From CAWINY01 sp963837635 (GTDB lineage: Bacteria; Acidobacteriota; Terriglobia; Terriglobales; Acidobacteriaceae): DNA of 64,000 nt. Positions within the stretch are counted from its first letter, which is position 1. The number at the start of each line of letters is the position of its first letter. The DNA lies in assembly GCA_963837635.1 (NCBI GenBank), contig CAWINY010000007.1, positions 1,240,001 through 1,304,000 of the forward strand, in the 5' to 3' direction. This document shows, in pieces, positions 14,843-24,561 of this stretch. Position numbers and translations under genes: made by a program. A model generated the notes under the pieces. That model did not search any database and was not told the DNA's origin. It saw only the letters and a program-made list of their open reading frames with translations.

Positions 14843-15166
14843 ATGACAAAGGCGGATTTGATCGACGAAGTGACACGGCTGGCGGAGCTGACGCGCAAAG
14901 ATAGCGAAGTGATCGTGGAGAGCATCTTCGACAGCATCGTGAAATCGCTGCGCGTGGGCGACAAGATTGAGATCCGCGGTTTCGGCAGCTTCCGCACCCG
15001 GCAGCGCAAGCCCCGCGTGGGCCGCAATCCCAAGACAGGCGAGCGGGTCGAGGTACCGGCCAAGAAGATTCCCTTCTTCAAGCCCAGCAAGGAACTCAAG
15101 GACCTGGTGAACGGCGCCGAGCTGAGCCTGATGCCGGAGCCGCCGCACGCTGAGGGTGCGCAGTAG
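14843..15166 (+). CDS. HU/IHF-family nucleoid-associated protein
   Basis: A 107-residue protein starting at ATG 14843 (MTKADLIDEVTRLAELTRKD), with GAAGAGGATGAGG upstream. The helical dimerisation region is followed by IEIRGFGSFRTRQRKPRVGRNPKTGERVEVPAKKIPFFKPSKELKD, the beta-arm signature with the intercalating RNPKTGE tip. A tail of about 15 residues (SLMPEPPHAEGAQ) exceeds the usual 90-95. It binds and bends DNA as a dimer. Whether it is HU or an IHF subunit cannot be decided from the sequence; IHF-alpha-like features (GFGSFRTRQRKPRVGRNPKTGE) fit either. It is divergent from fmt. Confidence 0.93.
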   Translation: MTKADLIDEVTRLAELTRKDSEVIVESIFDSIVKSLRVGDKIEIRGFGSFRTRQRKPRVGRNPKTGERVEVPAKKIPFFKPSKELKDLVNGAELSLMPEPPHAEGAQ

Positions 15167-15418
15167 CCATCAGCCGTCAGTTATCAGCCATCAGCTCTCG
15201 GTCGCTCGTGCTGCGTCGGCAGCCAACACCTACCGAGGTTTTGTCATTCCGAGCGGGCATAGCCCGCGAGGAATCTGCAGGTCTGCATGACGTCCCCCGC
15301 GGCGAGTTGGCGCTAAATACTTATATTCAACGATTCAAAGCAACGAGGATCTGCAGTTTCTGAGGGCTGAGGGCTGATGGTAAACCTGACGGCTGAGAGC
15401 TGACGGCTGATGGCTCGC
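15166..15418. repeat. Repeat-filled gap: family F and family G arms
   Basis: CAGCCGTCAGTTATCAGCCATCAGC (split over 15170-15200) and its complement GGCTGATGGTAAACCTGACGGC (15360-15418) bracket a family G half element, TTGTCATTCCGAGCG...GAGGAATCTGCAG (15243-15285). No gene was seen. Confidence 0.65.
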
Positions 15419-15425
15419 GATCAGA

Positions 15426-16349
15426 TCACCCGATTTCCGGCCGGATTCCCACCACCGCCATCATCCTGCCCGTAACCCCTTTTTCCTTGCGGTGAGAGAA
15501 AAGCAGATCGGTGCGGCACGAGGTGCACAGCGGCAGGGTGGTGATGTGGCGCTCGGGCAATCCGGCGTCGAGTAATTGCCGGCGATTGGCCTTCTCCAAA
15601 TCCAGCACGATACTCATCGGCAGATCGCTATGGCCCGGGGCGCGCTGCGTCAGGAACAGCAAAGGGTATTTCAAGTGGACGATGTTGGAGTGGGCCCGCT
15701 GTTCCTCGAACAGTTCGGCGGCATAGGCAAACTGCGACTGGAACTGATCGCGCACCTCTTCCCCAACCTCATAGCAACAGCCCCGGATGGAAGGCCCGAG
15801 AACAGCGCGAACGTCTCGCGGCTGGGAGCCGAAGCAGCGGCGCATCTCGCCCACCGCCTTTTCGGCGATGCGCCGCAGCGTGCCGCGCCAACCGGCGTGG
15901 ACCACGCCCACGGCACGCTTCTTGGTGTCCACCAGGATCACCGGCATGCAGTCGGCGGTGCGGATGGCAAGCAGCAGCCCCGGGGTATCGGTCAGGAGAC
16001 CGTCTCCGGCGGGGACGCTGTCCGGGGCTGAGACGCAATGGACGATATCCGAATGGATCTGGCGGACGGTGGCGAGCGGCCAATCCAGCGTTTTCAATGC
16101 CTTGAGGAAGGCCTGGCGGTTGCGCTCGACGGCGGCGTGCGTGTCCTCTTTGGTGTAGCCGAGATTCAGCGCGCCCACGCCATAGGCTTTCGATGCCCCT
16201 CCCGCGCGGGTGCTGAAGCCGTGTACCAGCCAGGACAACTCGTTCAGGCTGGGCGCGGTGAGGATCTCCACCTCAGAACCCGCAACTACGACGCGTTTTG
16301 GCGATCCCGGCTGGATTCGTCTCTTCTTACCTGCGGTTTTCGAGGGCAC
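15426..16349 (-). CDS. pgeF: Peptidoglycan editing factor PgeF / laccase-domain protein (YfiH family)
   Basis: A 307-residue member of the laccase-domain (LACC1/YfiH) family. Members were called polyphenol oxidases, show purine nucleoside phosphorylase/deaminase activity, and in E. coli edit UDP-MurNAc-L-Ser errors in peptidoglycan synthesis. Visible metal-site motifs: VHGFSTRAGGAS, TVRQIHSDIVH, IRTADCMPVILVD (Cys), VGVVHAGWRGT (His) and GPSIRGCCYEVGEEV. The N-terminus has a basic extension of about 25 residues (MPSKTAGKKRRIQPGSPKRV). It is flanked on both sides by family F repeats and has no obvious operon partner. Confidence 0.92.
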   Translation of the reverse strand: MPSKTAGKKRRIQPGSPKRVVVAGSEVEILTAPSLNELSWLVHGFSTRAGGASKAYGVGALNLGYTKEDTHAAVERNRQAFLKALKTLDWPLATVRQIHSDIVHCVSAPDSVPAGDGLLTDTPGLLLAIRTADCMPVILVDTKKRAVGVVHAGWRGTLRRIAEKAVGEMRRCFGSQPRDVRAVLGPSIRGCCYEVGEEVRDQFQSQFAYAAELFEEQRAHSNIVHLKYPLLFLTQRAPGHSDLPMSIVLDLEKANRRQLLDAGLPERHITTLPLCTSCRTDLLFSHRKEKGVTGRMMAVVGIRPEIG

Positions 16350-16367
16350 GCTTTCATTGTAGCTCTC

Positions 16368-16560
16368 AGTCCTCAGCCATCAGCCGTCAGCTTTCAGTTT
16401 GCAGCCACGTCTTCAACGCTTGTCATTGAACTGGGCATAGCTGCCCATGGGAAATCATGCAGTCGCCTGACCGTGAGGGCTGGGGCTCAGAGGCGAGAGC
16501 CAGCCAGCGGCGGAGAGCTGATGGCTGATGGCTGACGCTAAAAGCTGTTAGCTGATGGCT
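16368..16560. repeat. Family F repeats, two arms
   Basis: CAGCCATCAGCCGTCAGC (16378-16397) and the complementary GATGGCTGATGGCTGACGC (near 16522-16541) bracket a short unique segment. The gap 16350-16638 shows no gene I can support. Confidence 0.65.
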
Positions 16561-16638
16561 ATTTCGGTTGCCGAGAATGCCCCCAGGGAAATATACTCGC
16601 ACCGTATTGTGGATTCTTGTGGATTCTCAAGGCTAATC

Positions 16639-16992
16639 ATGTACGACGACTTTCGTGCCCTCGACCGCTTTAGCGGAGAAGAAGTTCACTGCCTCTACCA
16701 GGCGCTGATCATGGCCACGGCCACGCGCCATGCCGACGCCGTGGACGTTAAGTTCATGGTGGATGACCGGCCGGTGTGGATCGCGCTGCCCGGGCCGCTA
16801 TGGGCTGCGTACCTGGAGCGCTCCGGCCAGCATCTCAGCGATCCGGTGGCGGTCCAGCTTGCGGGGCGCTATCTGAAGCGGCTCATCGAGAACGGCGAGA
16901 GCGGACGCGAAATGTATTCGCTCACCTCGGAAGAAGCCTGGCAACAACTGGAGGACCTTACCGCGGAGCGGGAACAGCCTCAATTGGCGTAA
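16639..16992 (+). CDS. Hypothetical protein, 117 residues
   Basis: I do not recognise this family. From ATG 16639 (MYDDFRALDRFSGEEVHCLY) it encodes a soluble, acidic, mostly helical protein with a single Cys, an IMATATRHADAVDVKFMVDDRPVWIALP segment and a C-terminal region rich in Glu (SLTSEEAWQQLEDLTAEREQ). An in-frame start at 16555 exists, but that stretch lies at the edge of a family F repeat and is less convincing. It precedes the PEP carboxykinase gene by about 165 bases. No TM span or signal peptide. Confidence 0.6.
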   Translation: MYDDFRALDRFSGEEVHCLYQALIMATATRHADAVDVKFMVDDRPVWIALPGPLWAAYLERSGQHLSDPVAVQLAGRYLKRLIENGESGREMYSLTSEEAWQQLEDLTAEREQPQLA

Positions 16993-17158
16993 AATAGTCG
17001 GATTGTGCGGTGCCCGACTACCCTGGCACGCCAGCGTGCCGCGGCCTCGTCCGCAATCTGGGCGGAACGTTCGTTGTGGACCCCAAGCGTAACTACCCCG
17101 GGGCGACTATGCCGCGGGCATTGCCTGATTGACGATTTTCCACCGCAGGAGAGTATGC

Positions 17159-18985
17159 ATGTCCACCGTTACCCAAGCATCCGTGAGCAGCCCCACCACG
17201 CACCAGACGCTGCTCCAGTGGGTCGCAGATATCGCCAAGATAACCAAGCCCGAGGGCATCCACTGGTGCGACGGCTCGCCGGAAGAGTACCAGACCATGC
17301 TCCGGCTCATGGTGCAGTCGGGAACCGCCATCCCACTGAATCCCGAGAAACGCCCGAACAGTGTTTTTGTACGTTCCACCCCGGCCGACGTGGCCCGCCT
17401 GGAAGATCGCACCTTCATCTGCTCGCACACCCAGGAAGCCGCCGGACCGAACAACAACTGGGCCGATCCCGCCGAGATGAAGGCCAAGCTCCTGGAACTG
17501 TTTGCCGGCTCGATGATGGGACGCACGCTGTACGTCATTCCGTACAGCATGGGCCCCATCGGCTCGCCCATTGCCAAGATCGGCATCGAGCTGACGGATT
17601 CGCCCTACGTAGTGGCCAACATGCACATCATGGCGCGGGTGGGGAACGAGGTGCTGGCAGTGCTGGGTGAGGACGGCGAGTTCGTCAAGGCCCTGCACTC
17701 GGTGGGCGCGCCCCTGGCTCCCAGCGCATCGGATAGCCCTTGGCCGAACAATCCGACCGAGAAATACATCTGCCACTTTCCCGAGACGCGCGAAATCTGG
17801 TCGTACGGTTCCGGTTACGGCGGCAATGCTTTGCTGGGCAAGAAGTGCCATGCGCTGCGCATCGCCTCGGTGCAGGCGCGCGATGAAGGCTGGCTGGCCG
17901 AGCACATGCTCATCCTGAAGCTAACGAGTCCGGAGGGCCAGGTGCGCTACATGACCGGCGCCTTCCCGTCGGCCTGCGGCAAGACGAACCTCGCCATGCT
18001 GATTCCCACCATCCCGGGCTGGAAGGTGGAAACCATCGGCGACGATATTGCCTGGATGAAGTTCGGCGCGGACGGCCGGCTGTATGCGATTAATCCGGAA
18101 CACGGCTTCTTCGGCGTGGCCCCCGGCACTAGCATGAAGTCGAACGCCAACGCCATGCTGGCCGCGACCAGCAATTCCATCTTCACCAATTGCGCGCTGG
18201 CGCCGGACAACGACGTCTGGTGGGAGGGCATGACGGACAGCAAGCCGCCGCACCTGATGGATTGGCTGCGCCGTCCCTGGACTCCGGGGAGCGGGCGCAA
18301 GGCGGCGCATCCGAATGCGCGCTTTACCACGCCCGCCCGGCAATGCCCGGTGATCGCGCCCGAGTGGAATGATCCCGCGGGTGTACCCATCGACGCCATC
18401 CTCTTCGGCGGGCGTCGCACCGGCGTGGTGCCGCTGGTTGTGGAAGCCTTCAACTGGCAGCACGGCACCTTCCTGGGCGCGACCGCCAGCAGCGAGACTA
18501 CGGCGGCGGCGGCAGGCAAGGTCGGACAACTGCGGCGCGATCCCATGGCAATGCTGCCCTTCTGCGGTTACAACATGGGCGACTACTTTGCCCACTATCT
18601 GAAGATCGGCCAGAAGCCGGGGGCCAAACTACCCCGGATTTACTACGTCAACTGGTTCCGCCAGGATGCCAGCGGCAATTTCCTGTGGCCCGGTTATGGC
18701 GAGAACAGCCGCGTGTTGAAATGGATCTTCGAACGGGTCAACGGGACGGCGAAAGCGGAAGATACCCCGATTGGCCGCATCCCGGCGCGCAGCGAACTCG
18801 ATCTCAATGGAGTGAATGTTTCCGGCGAGACGATGGAAGAGCTGCTGGCAGTGGACGTGGACGGCTGGCTGAAGGAAGTGCCTTCGATTAAAGAACACTT
18901 CGCCAAGTTCGGCTCGCATCTGCCCAAGGCCATGAACGAGGAACTGGACGCCCTGGAGCAGCGGCTGAAAGCGGCGAAGAAGTAG
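17159..18985 (+). CDS. pckG: Phosphoenolpyruvate carboxykinase (GTP)
   Basis: A 608-residue cytosolic enzyme converting oxaloacetate plus GTP to PEP, CO2 and GDP, the entry to gluconeogenesis. ATG 17159 follows GCAGGAG. The P-loop-like kinase-1 motif FPSACGKTNLAML with the active-site Cys, GDDIAWMKFG, NPEHGFFGVAPGT, and APEWNDPAGVPIDAILFGGRR are the hallmarks of the GTP-dependent family, distinct from the ATP form (pckA). The length is normal. Monocistronic, with a terminator at 19034. It suggests growth on organic acids or amino acids. Confidence 0.97.
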   Translation: MSTVTQASVSSPTTHQTLLQWVADIAKITKPEGIHWCDGSPEEYQTMLRLMVQSGTAIPLNPEKRPNSVFVRSTPADVARLEDRTFICSHTQEAAGPNNNWADPAEMKAKLLELFAGSMMGRTLYVIPYSMGPIGSPIAKIGIELTDSPYVVANMHIMARVGNEVLAVLGEDGEFVKALHSVGAPLAPSASDSPWPNNPTEKYICHFPETREIWSYGSGYGGNALLGKKCHALRIASVQARDEGWLAEHMLILKLTSPEGQVRYMTGAFPSACGKTNLAMLIPTIPGWKVETIGDDIAWMKFGADGRLYAINPEHGFFGVAPGTSMKSNANAMLAATSNSIFTNCALAPDNDVWWEGMTDSKPPHLMDWLRRPWTPGSGRKAAHPNARFTTPARQCPVIAPEWNDPAGVPIDAILFGGRRTGVVPLVVEAFNWQHGTFLGATASSETTAAAAGKVGQLRRDPMAMLPFCGYNMGDYFAHYLKIGQKPGAKLPRIYYVNWFRQDASGNFLWPGYGENSRVLKWIFERVNGTAKAEDTPIGRIPARSELDLNGVNVSGETMEELLAVDVDGWLKEVPSIKEHFAKFGSHLPKAMNEELDALEQRLKAAKK

Positions 18986-19033
18986 CCGTGCACTTCTAGC
19001 TGTCCGGCAAGTAGTTTCGTGTCAATACTCGAA

Positions 19034-19066
19034 GGGGCGTGGCTGAAGTTGAAGCCGCGCCCTTTC
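19034..19066 (+). terminator. Rho-independent terminator of pckG
   Basis: GGGCGTGGCT, loop GAAGTTGA, AGCCGCGCCC then TTT. The stem has one G-T pair and the U-tract is short. The remaining bases to 19355 hold no supported gene or known riboswitch. Confidence 0.65.
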
Positions 19067-19355
19067 CGCGTGTGCGGTTGCTGCCGGGCAGAGCCCGCCG
19101 GTGAGAACCCCGTGCTAACCCAACCGGCAGGCACCTAGAAATCAGCCCTAGGTGCGGATTTCCGGCAGGCGCCCCTGTTTTGCTGCTCAAAGTCTGGCCT
19201 TTGCGGTATATTGTATACAGGAACCAATTGCGCCCTTCCTGAACCGCAAAGCTCGCTCTCAGCCGGTACGAACCCTGGAATCGCTGGTGTTCCCAATTTA
19301 TGTGCCGATAGAAAGCCGGCGAGAAAGCACACGTCTGTCTGACCCGGGCCGAGCC

Positions 19356-22300
19356 ATGGAGACCAAGATCTTACCCGTTGTAGCAAGGGCCATACGTTTT
19401 ACGTTTCTAGCCATGCTCGGCGTGCTCGCTTTCCAGCTAGTAAAACACCGCATCTTTCCAAACATCACGATCTGGGAATCGCACCTCGTAACCATCCTGT
19501 TCTTCACCCTCGCTGCTTTCGTGGTGAGCTTGCTGATATTCCGTCGCGAGGCGCAGTCGCGCGCCGACCTGCTGCAGGAATTGGAGCGCCGCCGGAGCAT
19601 TGAAGAACAACTGCGAGTTCAGACCACGGCTCTGAATGCCGCCGCCAATGCAGTCCTGATCACCGATCATCAAGGCGTGGTCGTCTGGGCGAATCCCGCT
19701 TTTAACACCCTGACCGGCTATGGTGCCGAGGAGATCCTGGGGCAAGTGCCTCACTTCCTCAAATCAGGGAAGCATGATTCCCAGTTTTACCGCGATCTTT
19801 GGCAGACGATCCTGTCGGGCGCCGTGTGGCAGGGAGAGATTACCAATCGGCGCAAGGACGGCAGCCTGTACGTCGAAGAGATGACGATCACCCCGGTCCG
19901 CTCCGAGACTGGTGAGATTAGCCATTTCATCGCCATCAAGGTCGATGTCACCGAGCGCAAGCGAGCGCAAGAGGCGTTGTCGGAATCGGAAGCAACCCTG
20001 CGTTCCCTGGTGCAGAACGCGCTCTACGGCATTTTCCGCTCGACTCCGGCCGGAACCGTCCTCAGTGCCAATCGGGCTATGTGCGAGATGCTGGGGTACT
20101 CCGAGGCGGAGTTGCTGTCCTTGAACTTGCGCACGGTGTACTGCAATCCCGAGGATCGACCCCCAATTCTGGAATCGATGCTGAAGACCGGCACCGTCCG
20201 GGATGTCGAAAGTACTTGGAAACGCAAAGACGGATCTTCTGTCTCAGTCCTCCTGAACGGCCATACCTGCAGCGATGGGCAAGGCGGAATCATATTTGAA
20301 GGATTCGTCCGAGACGTCACCGCACGCAGGAGGGCGGAGCTGGAGTTACGCCGCCTGAACCGCGCCTTGTCTACGCTGGGCAAGTGCAACGAAGCCCTGG
20401 TTCACGCGACAGACGAAGTCCAACTTTTGGACGAAGTCTGCGAGATCCTGGTGCAAGTGGGCGGCTACCGTTTGGCGTGGGTAGGCTATGCAGAGTACGA
20501 CCCAGAGAAGACCGTTCGCTGGATAGCCAAGTCAGGCTTTGACGAGGGCTACATCCAAAAAACGCAAATTACATGGGCGGACAGCGAACATGGCCATGGC
20601 CCCGTGGGTACGGCAATCCGATCGGGAAAGGTCTGCATTGTCCGCGACGTCCTTCAGCATGCTGATTTCAGCCCGTGGCGCGATGAAGCGGTGCAGCGAG
20701 GGTACGCTTCCGTCATCTCTCTTCCGCTGATCTTGGAGATCATGGGCGCACTCACCATCTATGCCCCCGAGTCCGATGCCTTCGACGAACACGAGGTCGA
20801 ACTGCTGAAGGAACTCGCCCACGACCTCGCGTACGGAATTGCTTCATTACGGAACGAAGCCGAGCGCCGGCGGGTGGAGAACGCGCTGCGGGACTCGGAA
20901 GAGCGCTATCGCATGTTGTTCGCGCGCAGCCCACACCCTATGTGGATCCTCGACGTGCACACCCGCGCCTTCTTAGAAGTAAACAATGCGGCGATCGCGC
21001 ACTACGGGTACTCTCGGGAGCAGTTTCTGAGCATGACGGTGGACGATATGGTTCCGTCGGAGGAACTCCCGCGCCTTCAGTCGCATTTCTCCACCGCGAG
21101 GAGTGGTTACAGCTTCTATGGCGAATCCCGACACTGTAAGAAAGACGGAACCCTCATTGATGTAGAAATAGCCGCTCATCGTTTCTTCCAGGACGGAAAG
21201 TTGGTATCCCTGGCCCTGGCCAACGACGTCACCGAGCGCTTGCGGGCGGAAGAATCCTTACGAGCCTCCGAGCAACGCTATCGCACCCTCTTCGAGCATA
21301 ACTTCTGCGCTGTGTTTCGCTCTCATGGCGGACCGACCGGTGGCAAGGTGCTGGATTGCAACGAGGCCATGTGCCGGATGCTGGGCTACAGACGGGAAGA
21401 GATGCTCGCTCTGGATTCGCGCACTCTGCACCGCGATCTTGCTGTGCGCGAGGCTGGATGGAAAGTGCTTTTGGAAGACGGTGAACTGATTAACTTCGAA
21501 GTCGAGTTGCAGCGGAAGGATGGCGGCTCGATCACGGTGCTGGCTAATTTGAAGCTGCTGCACGAGGCCCCTGGAGAGCCCCTCGTGCTGGAAGGGATTC
21601 TGCTCGACATCACCGAAGTACGCAAGCTGCAGGAACAATTGCTGCAATCCCAGAAGCTGGAGGCGCTGGGCAAGCTCACCGGGGGAATTGCTCACGACTT
21701 TAACAACATCCTGATGATCATCAATGCTTGCAGCGAGCTCGCCCTGGACAAAATTGATGCTCAGGATTCCCTGCGCCGTCCGGTCGAACAGATTCGCGAC
21801 GCGGGGGCGCGCGGTGCATCGCTGACCCGCCAACTGCTGGCGTTCAGCCGCAAACAGGTGATGACGCCGGCGGTGTTGAATCTGAGCTCGCTGCTCTCCG
21901 ATGCCGAGGAGATGTTGAAGCGGTTAATCGGGGAAGATGTCTCCCTGGAGGTCTTCGCCACCGAGAATCTGTGGATGACCAAGGCGGACCGCAGCCAGAT
22001 TGAGCAAGTCGTCTTCAATCTTGCCGTCAATGCCCGCGATGCCATGCCTAAGGGGGGCAAGCTGATTCTGCAAACCGCCAATGTCCAGCTCGGGGACGAG
22101 TTCGTCCGGACCCATCCGGGATCCAGAGCCGGGCAGTATGTTGCGCTCATGGTGACCGATACCGGCAGCGGCATCAGCCGGGAATTACAATCGCGGATCT
22201 TCGAACCCTTCTTTACCACGAAAGCACCGGGCAAAGGAACGGGCCTGGGACTGTCGACCGTGTACGGCATCGTCAAGCAAAGCAACGGCTACATTACCCT

Positions 22301-22835
22301 GGAGAGTGAACCCGGCCAGGGAGCGAGGTTCTGCATTTATCTCCCGCGCACCTTGGAGGCCGCTGCCAGAATCAAGGAAGAGCAGGCTGAAGTCGCGGCT
22401 CCCCAGGGTTCGACCGTGTTGCTGGTCGAAGATGAAGATCCCACGCGAGAGGCGATTACCGATTATCTTCAGGCGCATGGCTTCCGGGTGATCGCCGCCT
22501 CCAGCGCCCAAGAGGCGCTACGCCGCTGTGAAGCTACGCCTGCAGCTCAAATTGACGTGCTGCTGACAGACATGGTGATGCCCGGCATGAGCGGTACCGA
22601 TTTGGCAGCGAGATTCCGGGCACAACATCCGGACGCCAGGGTTGTCTTTATGTCTGGCTACACCGACGAGGTATTAGACCGCTCCGGCATGCACAGTCAG
22701 CAGGTTGCGCTCCTGACGAAACCCTTTCGCTTACCCGATCTGGTCAGCAAGCTTAGAGAGATGCTTACCGACCCAGCCGAGGCTTCCAGGAGAGAAATGG
22801 GGACTTCCACGGCGATGGACCGGCGGCCTAACTGA
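19356..22835 (+). CDS. Hybrid sensor histidine kinase (membrane, PAS x4, GAF, receiver)
   Basis: A 1159-residue protein from ATG 19356; an upstream in-frame extension is possible. Order: two TM spans (about 12-28 and 42-62), PAS (about 90-205, VLITDHQGVVVWANPAFNTLTGY), PAS (about 212-335), GAF (about 345-500, VGGYRLAWVGYAEYD), PAS (about 515-630), PAS (about 635-750), HisKA with LTGGIAHDFNNIL (phospho-His), HATPase_c with NLAVNARDAM, DTGSGI and GKGTGLGLSTVYGIVKQ, then a receiver with LLVEDED, phosphoacceptor Asp in LLTDMVMPGM, and the Lys in LLTKPF. No output regulator is adjacent, so it is an orphan kinase. Signal unknown; the multiple PAS/GAF modules suggest small-molecule or redox input. 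Confidence 0.93.
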   Translation: METKILPVVARAIRFTFLAMLGVLAFQLVKHRIFPNITIWESHLVTILFFTLAAFVVSLLIFRREAQSRADLLQELERRRSIEEQLRVQTTALNAAANAVLITDHQGVVVWANPAFNTLTGYGAEEILGQVPHFLKSGKHDSQFYRDLWQTILSGAVWQGEITNRRKDGSLYVEEMTITPVRSETGEISHFIAIKVDVTERKRAQEALSESEATLRSLVQNALYGIFRSTPAGTVLSANRAMCEMLGYSEAELLSLNLRTVYCNPEDRPPILESMLKTGTVRDVESTWKRKDGSSVSVLLNGHTCSDGQGGIIFEGFVRDVTARRRAELELRRLNRALSTLGKCNEALVHATDEVQLLDEVCEILVQVGGYRLAWVGYAEYDPEKTVRWIAKSGFDEGYIQKTQITWADSEHGHGPVGTAIRSGKVCIVRDVLQHADFSPWRDEAVQRGYASVISLPLILEIMGALTIYAPESDAFDEHEVELLKELAHDLAYGIASLRNEAERRRVENALRDSEERYRMLFARSPHPMWILDVHTRAFLEVNNAAIAHYGYSREQFLSMTVDDMVPSEELPRLQSHFSTARSGYSFYGESRHCKKDGTLIDVEIAAHRFFQDGKLVSLALANDVTERLRAEESLRASEQRYRTLFEHNFCAVFRSHGGPTGGKVLDCNEAMCRMLGYRREEMLALDSRTLHRDLAVREAGWKVLLEDGELINFEVELQRKDGGSITVLANLKLLHEAPGEPLVLEGILLDITEVRKLQEQLLQSQKLEALGKLTGGIAHDFNNILMIINACSELALDKIDAQDSLRRPVEQIRDAGARGASLTRQLLAFSRKQVMTPAVLNLSSLLSDAEEMLKRLIGEDVSLEVFATENLWMTKADRSQIEQVVFNLAVNARDAMPKGGKLILQTANVQLGDEFVRTHPGSRAGQYVALMVTDTGSGISRELQSRIFEPFFTTKAPGKGTGLGLSTVYGIVKQSNGYITLESEPGQGARFCIYLPRTLEAAARIKEEQAEVAAPQGSTVLLVEDEDPTREAITDYLQAHGFRVIAASSAQEALRRCEATPAAQIDVLLTDMVMPGMSGTDLAARFRAQHPDARVVFMSGYTDEVLDRSGMHSQQVALLTKPFRLPDLVSKLREMLTDPAEASRREMGTSTAMDRRPN

Positions 22836-23058
22836 GTGGCCAGTGGTCGGTGGTCAGTCGTAAGTGGTCAGTCGTAAGTGGTCAGATTAGCGGGATTATT
22901 CATGAAGTCCTACAAAGCCCGCAACGCGGGCTTCGCATCACGAGAGCACATTCCAACCCTCGGTCCATGCTGCAGGCCTAAAGGCCTGCTCCACCCGGTT
23001 CATGACTAATCTCGGTTAGTGGTCAGTTTTTAACGCTAGCCCCTGGCCACTGAGCACT
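22836..23058. repeat. Family E GTGGTCAGT repeats and hairpins before the efflux operon
   Basis: CAGTGGTCGGTGGTCAGTCG and TAAGTGGTCAGTCGTAAGTGG (22840-22886) and a further copy near 23018-23058 flank small hairpins GCCCGCAACGCGGGC and GGCCTAAAGGCC. No gene was seen in 22836-23115. Confidence 0.65.
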
Positions 23059-23115
23059 TACACTTTTTGCGGTGGAATTTAAAGCCACCCGCCTCTATGC
23101 TTTGAAGCGACTCCA

Positions 23116-24561
23116 ATGAACAGGAACAAGGCTGCGGGCATATTGTGCCTATCATTGTCGCTGCTGGCTGGTTGCGCCATCCAGAAGTATCATCCGGCCC
23201 CGGTTTCGCCTGCGGAGAATGCGGCAGCCTTCCAGTCACGCAGCCTTGCGGATCCTGGATTGATCCAGTACATCGGAAAAAATCTTGGGAATAGCGGGGG
23301 CGCATTGCAACCGAGCACCTGGGATCTGAACCGGCTCACGCTGGCCGCCTTGTACTACAGCCCCGAGTTGGGTGTCGCCCGGGCGCGACTGGAAGCCGCT
23401 GCAGCCGCCATCTCGACTGCCGGTGCTCGTCCCAATCCAACCATCGGCGTTGCCCCCGGCGGCGGCAATTCACCCGAGAGCCCCTGGCTATTCGGCTTTA
23501 GTTTTGACTGGCCCATTGAAACCGCGGGTAAGCGCGGCTATCGCATTCAGCGGGAGACCAGCCTCTTCGAAGCCGCGCAGCTCGATCTCGCCAGCGTGCG
23601 TTGGCGGGTACGAAGTCAACTCCGCACCGCTTTGGTTGACCACCTGCTCACCCTCCGCGAACTCGACAATTTGAAGAGGCAACAACCCGTGCTCTCCGAG
23701 CGCGTCGGATTGCTGCAAGCCCGGCTGGCGGTCGGCGAGATTCCCCGGCCCGAAGTGGATGCCGCCCAGATCGATCTGTCGAACACTCGGCTAACTTTAC
23801 ACGCCGTCGAAGGACGAGTGGCCGCCTCCCGCGCGACTCTGGCTGCCGCCGTCGGAGTACCGGTCTCCGCGCTCGATGGAGTCGACTTCCAGTGGCCTGA
23901 TTTCGATCAGTCGCCGAAGAAGCAAGCACTGGCGATCAACACAATCCAGCGTGAGGCGGTGTTGAATCGCCTGGACGTGCGCCGCTCGCTGGCCGAATAC
24001 GCCGCCGCCGATGCCAACTTGCGGCTGGAACTTGCCAAGCAGTATCCGGATCTCACTCTCGGCCCTGGCTACAATTTTGACGAAGGCCACAACAAGTTCG
24101 CTCTCGGGGTTGGGCTCACTCTGCCGGTGTTGAACCGCAATCAGGGACCGATTGCCGAGGCGGAAGCCCGGCGCAAGGAGGCGGGCGCGCGCTTACTGGC
24201 TACGCAGGCGCAAGTCGTGGCGGAAAGCGAGCGGGCGCTGGCGCAGTACGCGGCGGCGGAAGGCGAATTCACCGAGGCCGACCAGAATCTGGCGCGACTG
24301 CAGACCACGCAAGAGCAGTTCGCGCGCACCGCGCTGCGGCTGGGCGAGTCCGACCGCCTGCAATTAAATGGCGTGCTCCTGCAAAGCACGGCGGCGGTGA
24401 CCGCGAGGCTCGATGCTTTGCGTCATGTGCAAGGCGCGCTGGGGGCGCTCGAAGACGCCCTGCAACGACCGCTGGAGCCTGTGTGGGGCGGGTCTACGAC
24501 CCCCATTTTGGACGGGTCGAAGACCCGTCCCACAGAGCCCAAAAAGGAGTCCAAACCATGA
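23116..24561 (+). CDS. TolC-family outer-membrane efflux lipoprotein (CusC-like)
   Basis: A 481-residue outer-membrane channel subunit. The signal peptide ends in a lipobox LLAGC with Cys20. Two outer-membrane efflux repeats follow, with long helical stretches (AALYYSPELGVARARLEAAAAAIS and EAEARRKEAGARLLATQAQVV), as in TolC, CusC and CzcC. The C-terminal segment GGSTTPILDGSKTRPTEP appears to derive from a hairpin repeat (GGGTCTACGACCC / GGGTCGAAGACCC) inserted in frame at about 24487-24535. The stop overlaps the start of the adaptor gene by the ATGA arrangement, so they are translationally coupled. Confidence 0.9.
   Translation: MNRNKAAGILCLSLSLLAGCAIQKYHPAPVSPAENAAAFQSRSLADPGLIQYIGKNLGNSGGALQPSTWDLNRLTLAALYYSPELGVARARLEAAAAAISTAGARPNPTIGVAPGGGNSPESPWLFGFSFDWPIETAGKRGYRIQRETSLFEAAQLDLASVRWRVRSQLRTALVDHLLTLRELDNLKRQQPVLSERVGLLQARLAVGEIPRPEVDAAQIDLSNTRLTLHAVEGRVAASRATLAAAVGVPVSALDGVDFQWPDFDQSPKKQALAINTIQREAVLNRLDVRRSLAEYAAADANLRLELAKQYPDLTLGPGYNFDEGHNKFALGVGLTLPVLNRNQGPIAEAEARRKEAGARLLATQAQVVAESERALAQYAAAEGEFTEADQNLARLQTTQEQFARTALRLGESDRLQLNGVLLQSTAAVTARLDALRHVQGALGALEDALQRPLEPVWGGSTTPILDGSKTRPTEPKKESKP
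24484..24538. repeat. Hairpin repeat inside the 3' end of the tolC-like gene
   Basis: GTGTGGGGCGGGTCTACGAC at the left and GGGTCGAAGACCCGTCCCAC at the right form an inverted-repeat unit that is translated in frame. It is likely a decayed dispersed element. Confidence 0.55.

Noticed and set aside
19067..19140. Riboswitch candidate before the histidine kinase
   Set aside because: GGTGAGAACCCCGTGC and the flanking GCCGG arms suggest structure, but no known riboswitch core could be matched.
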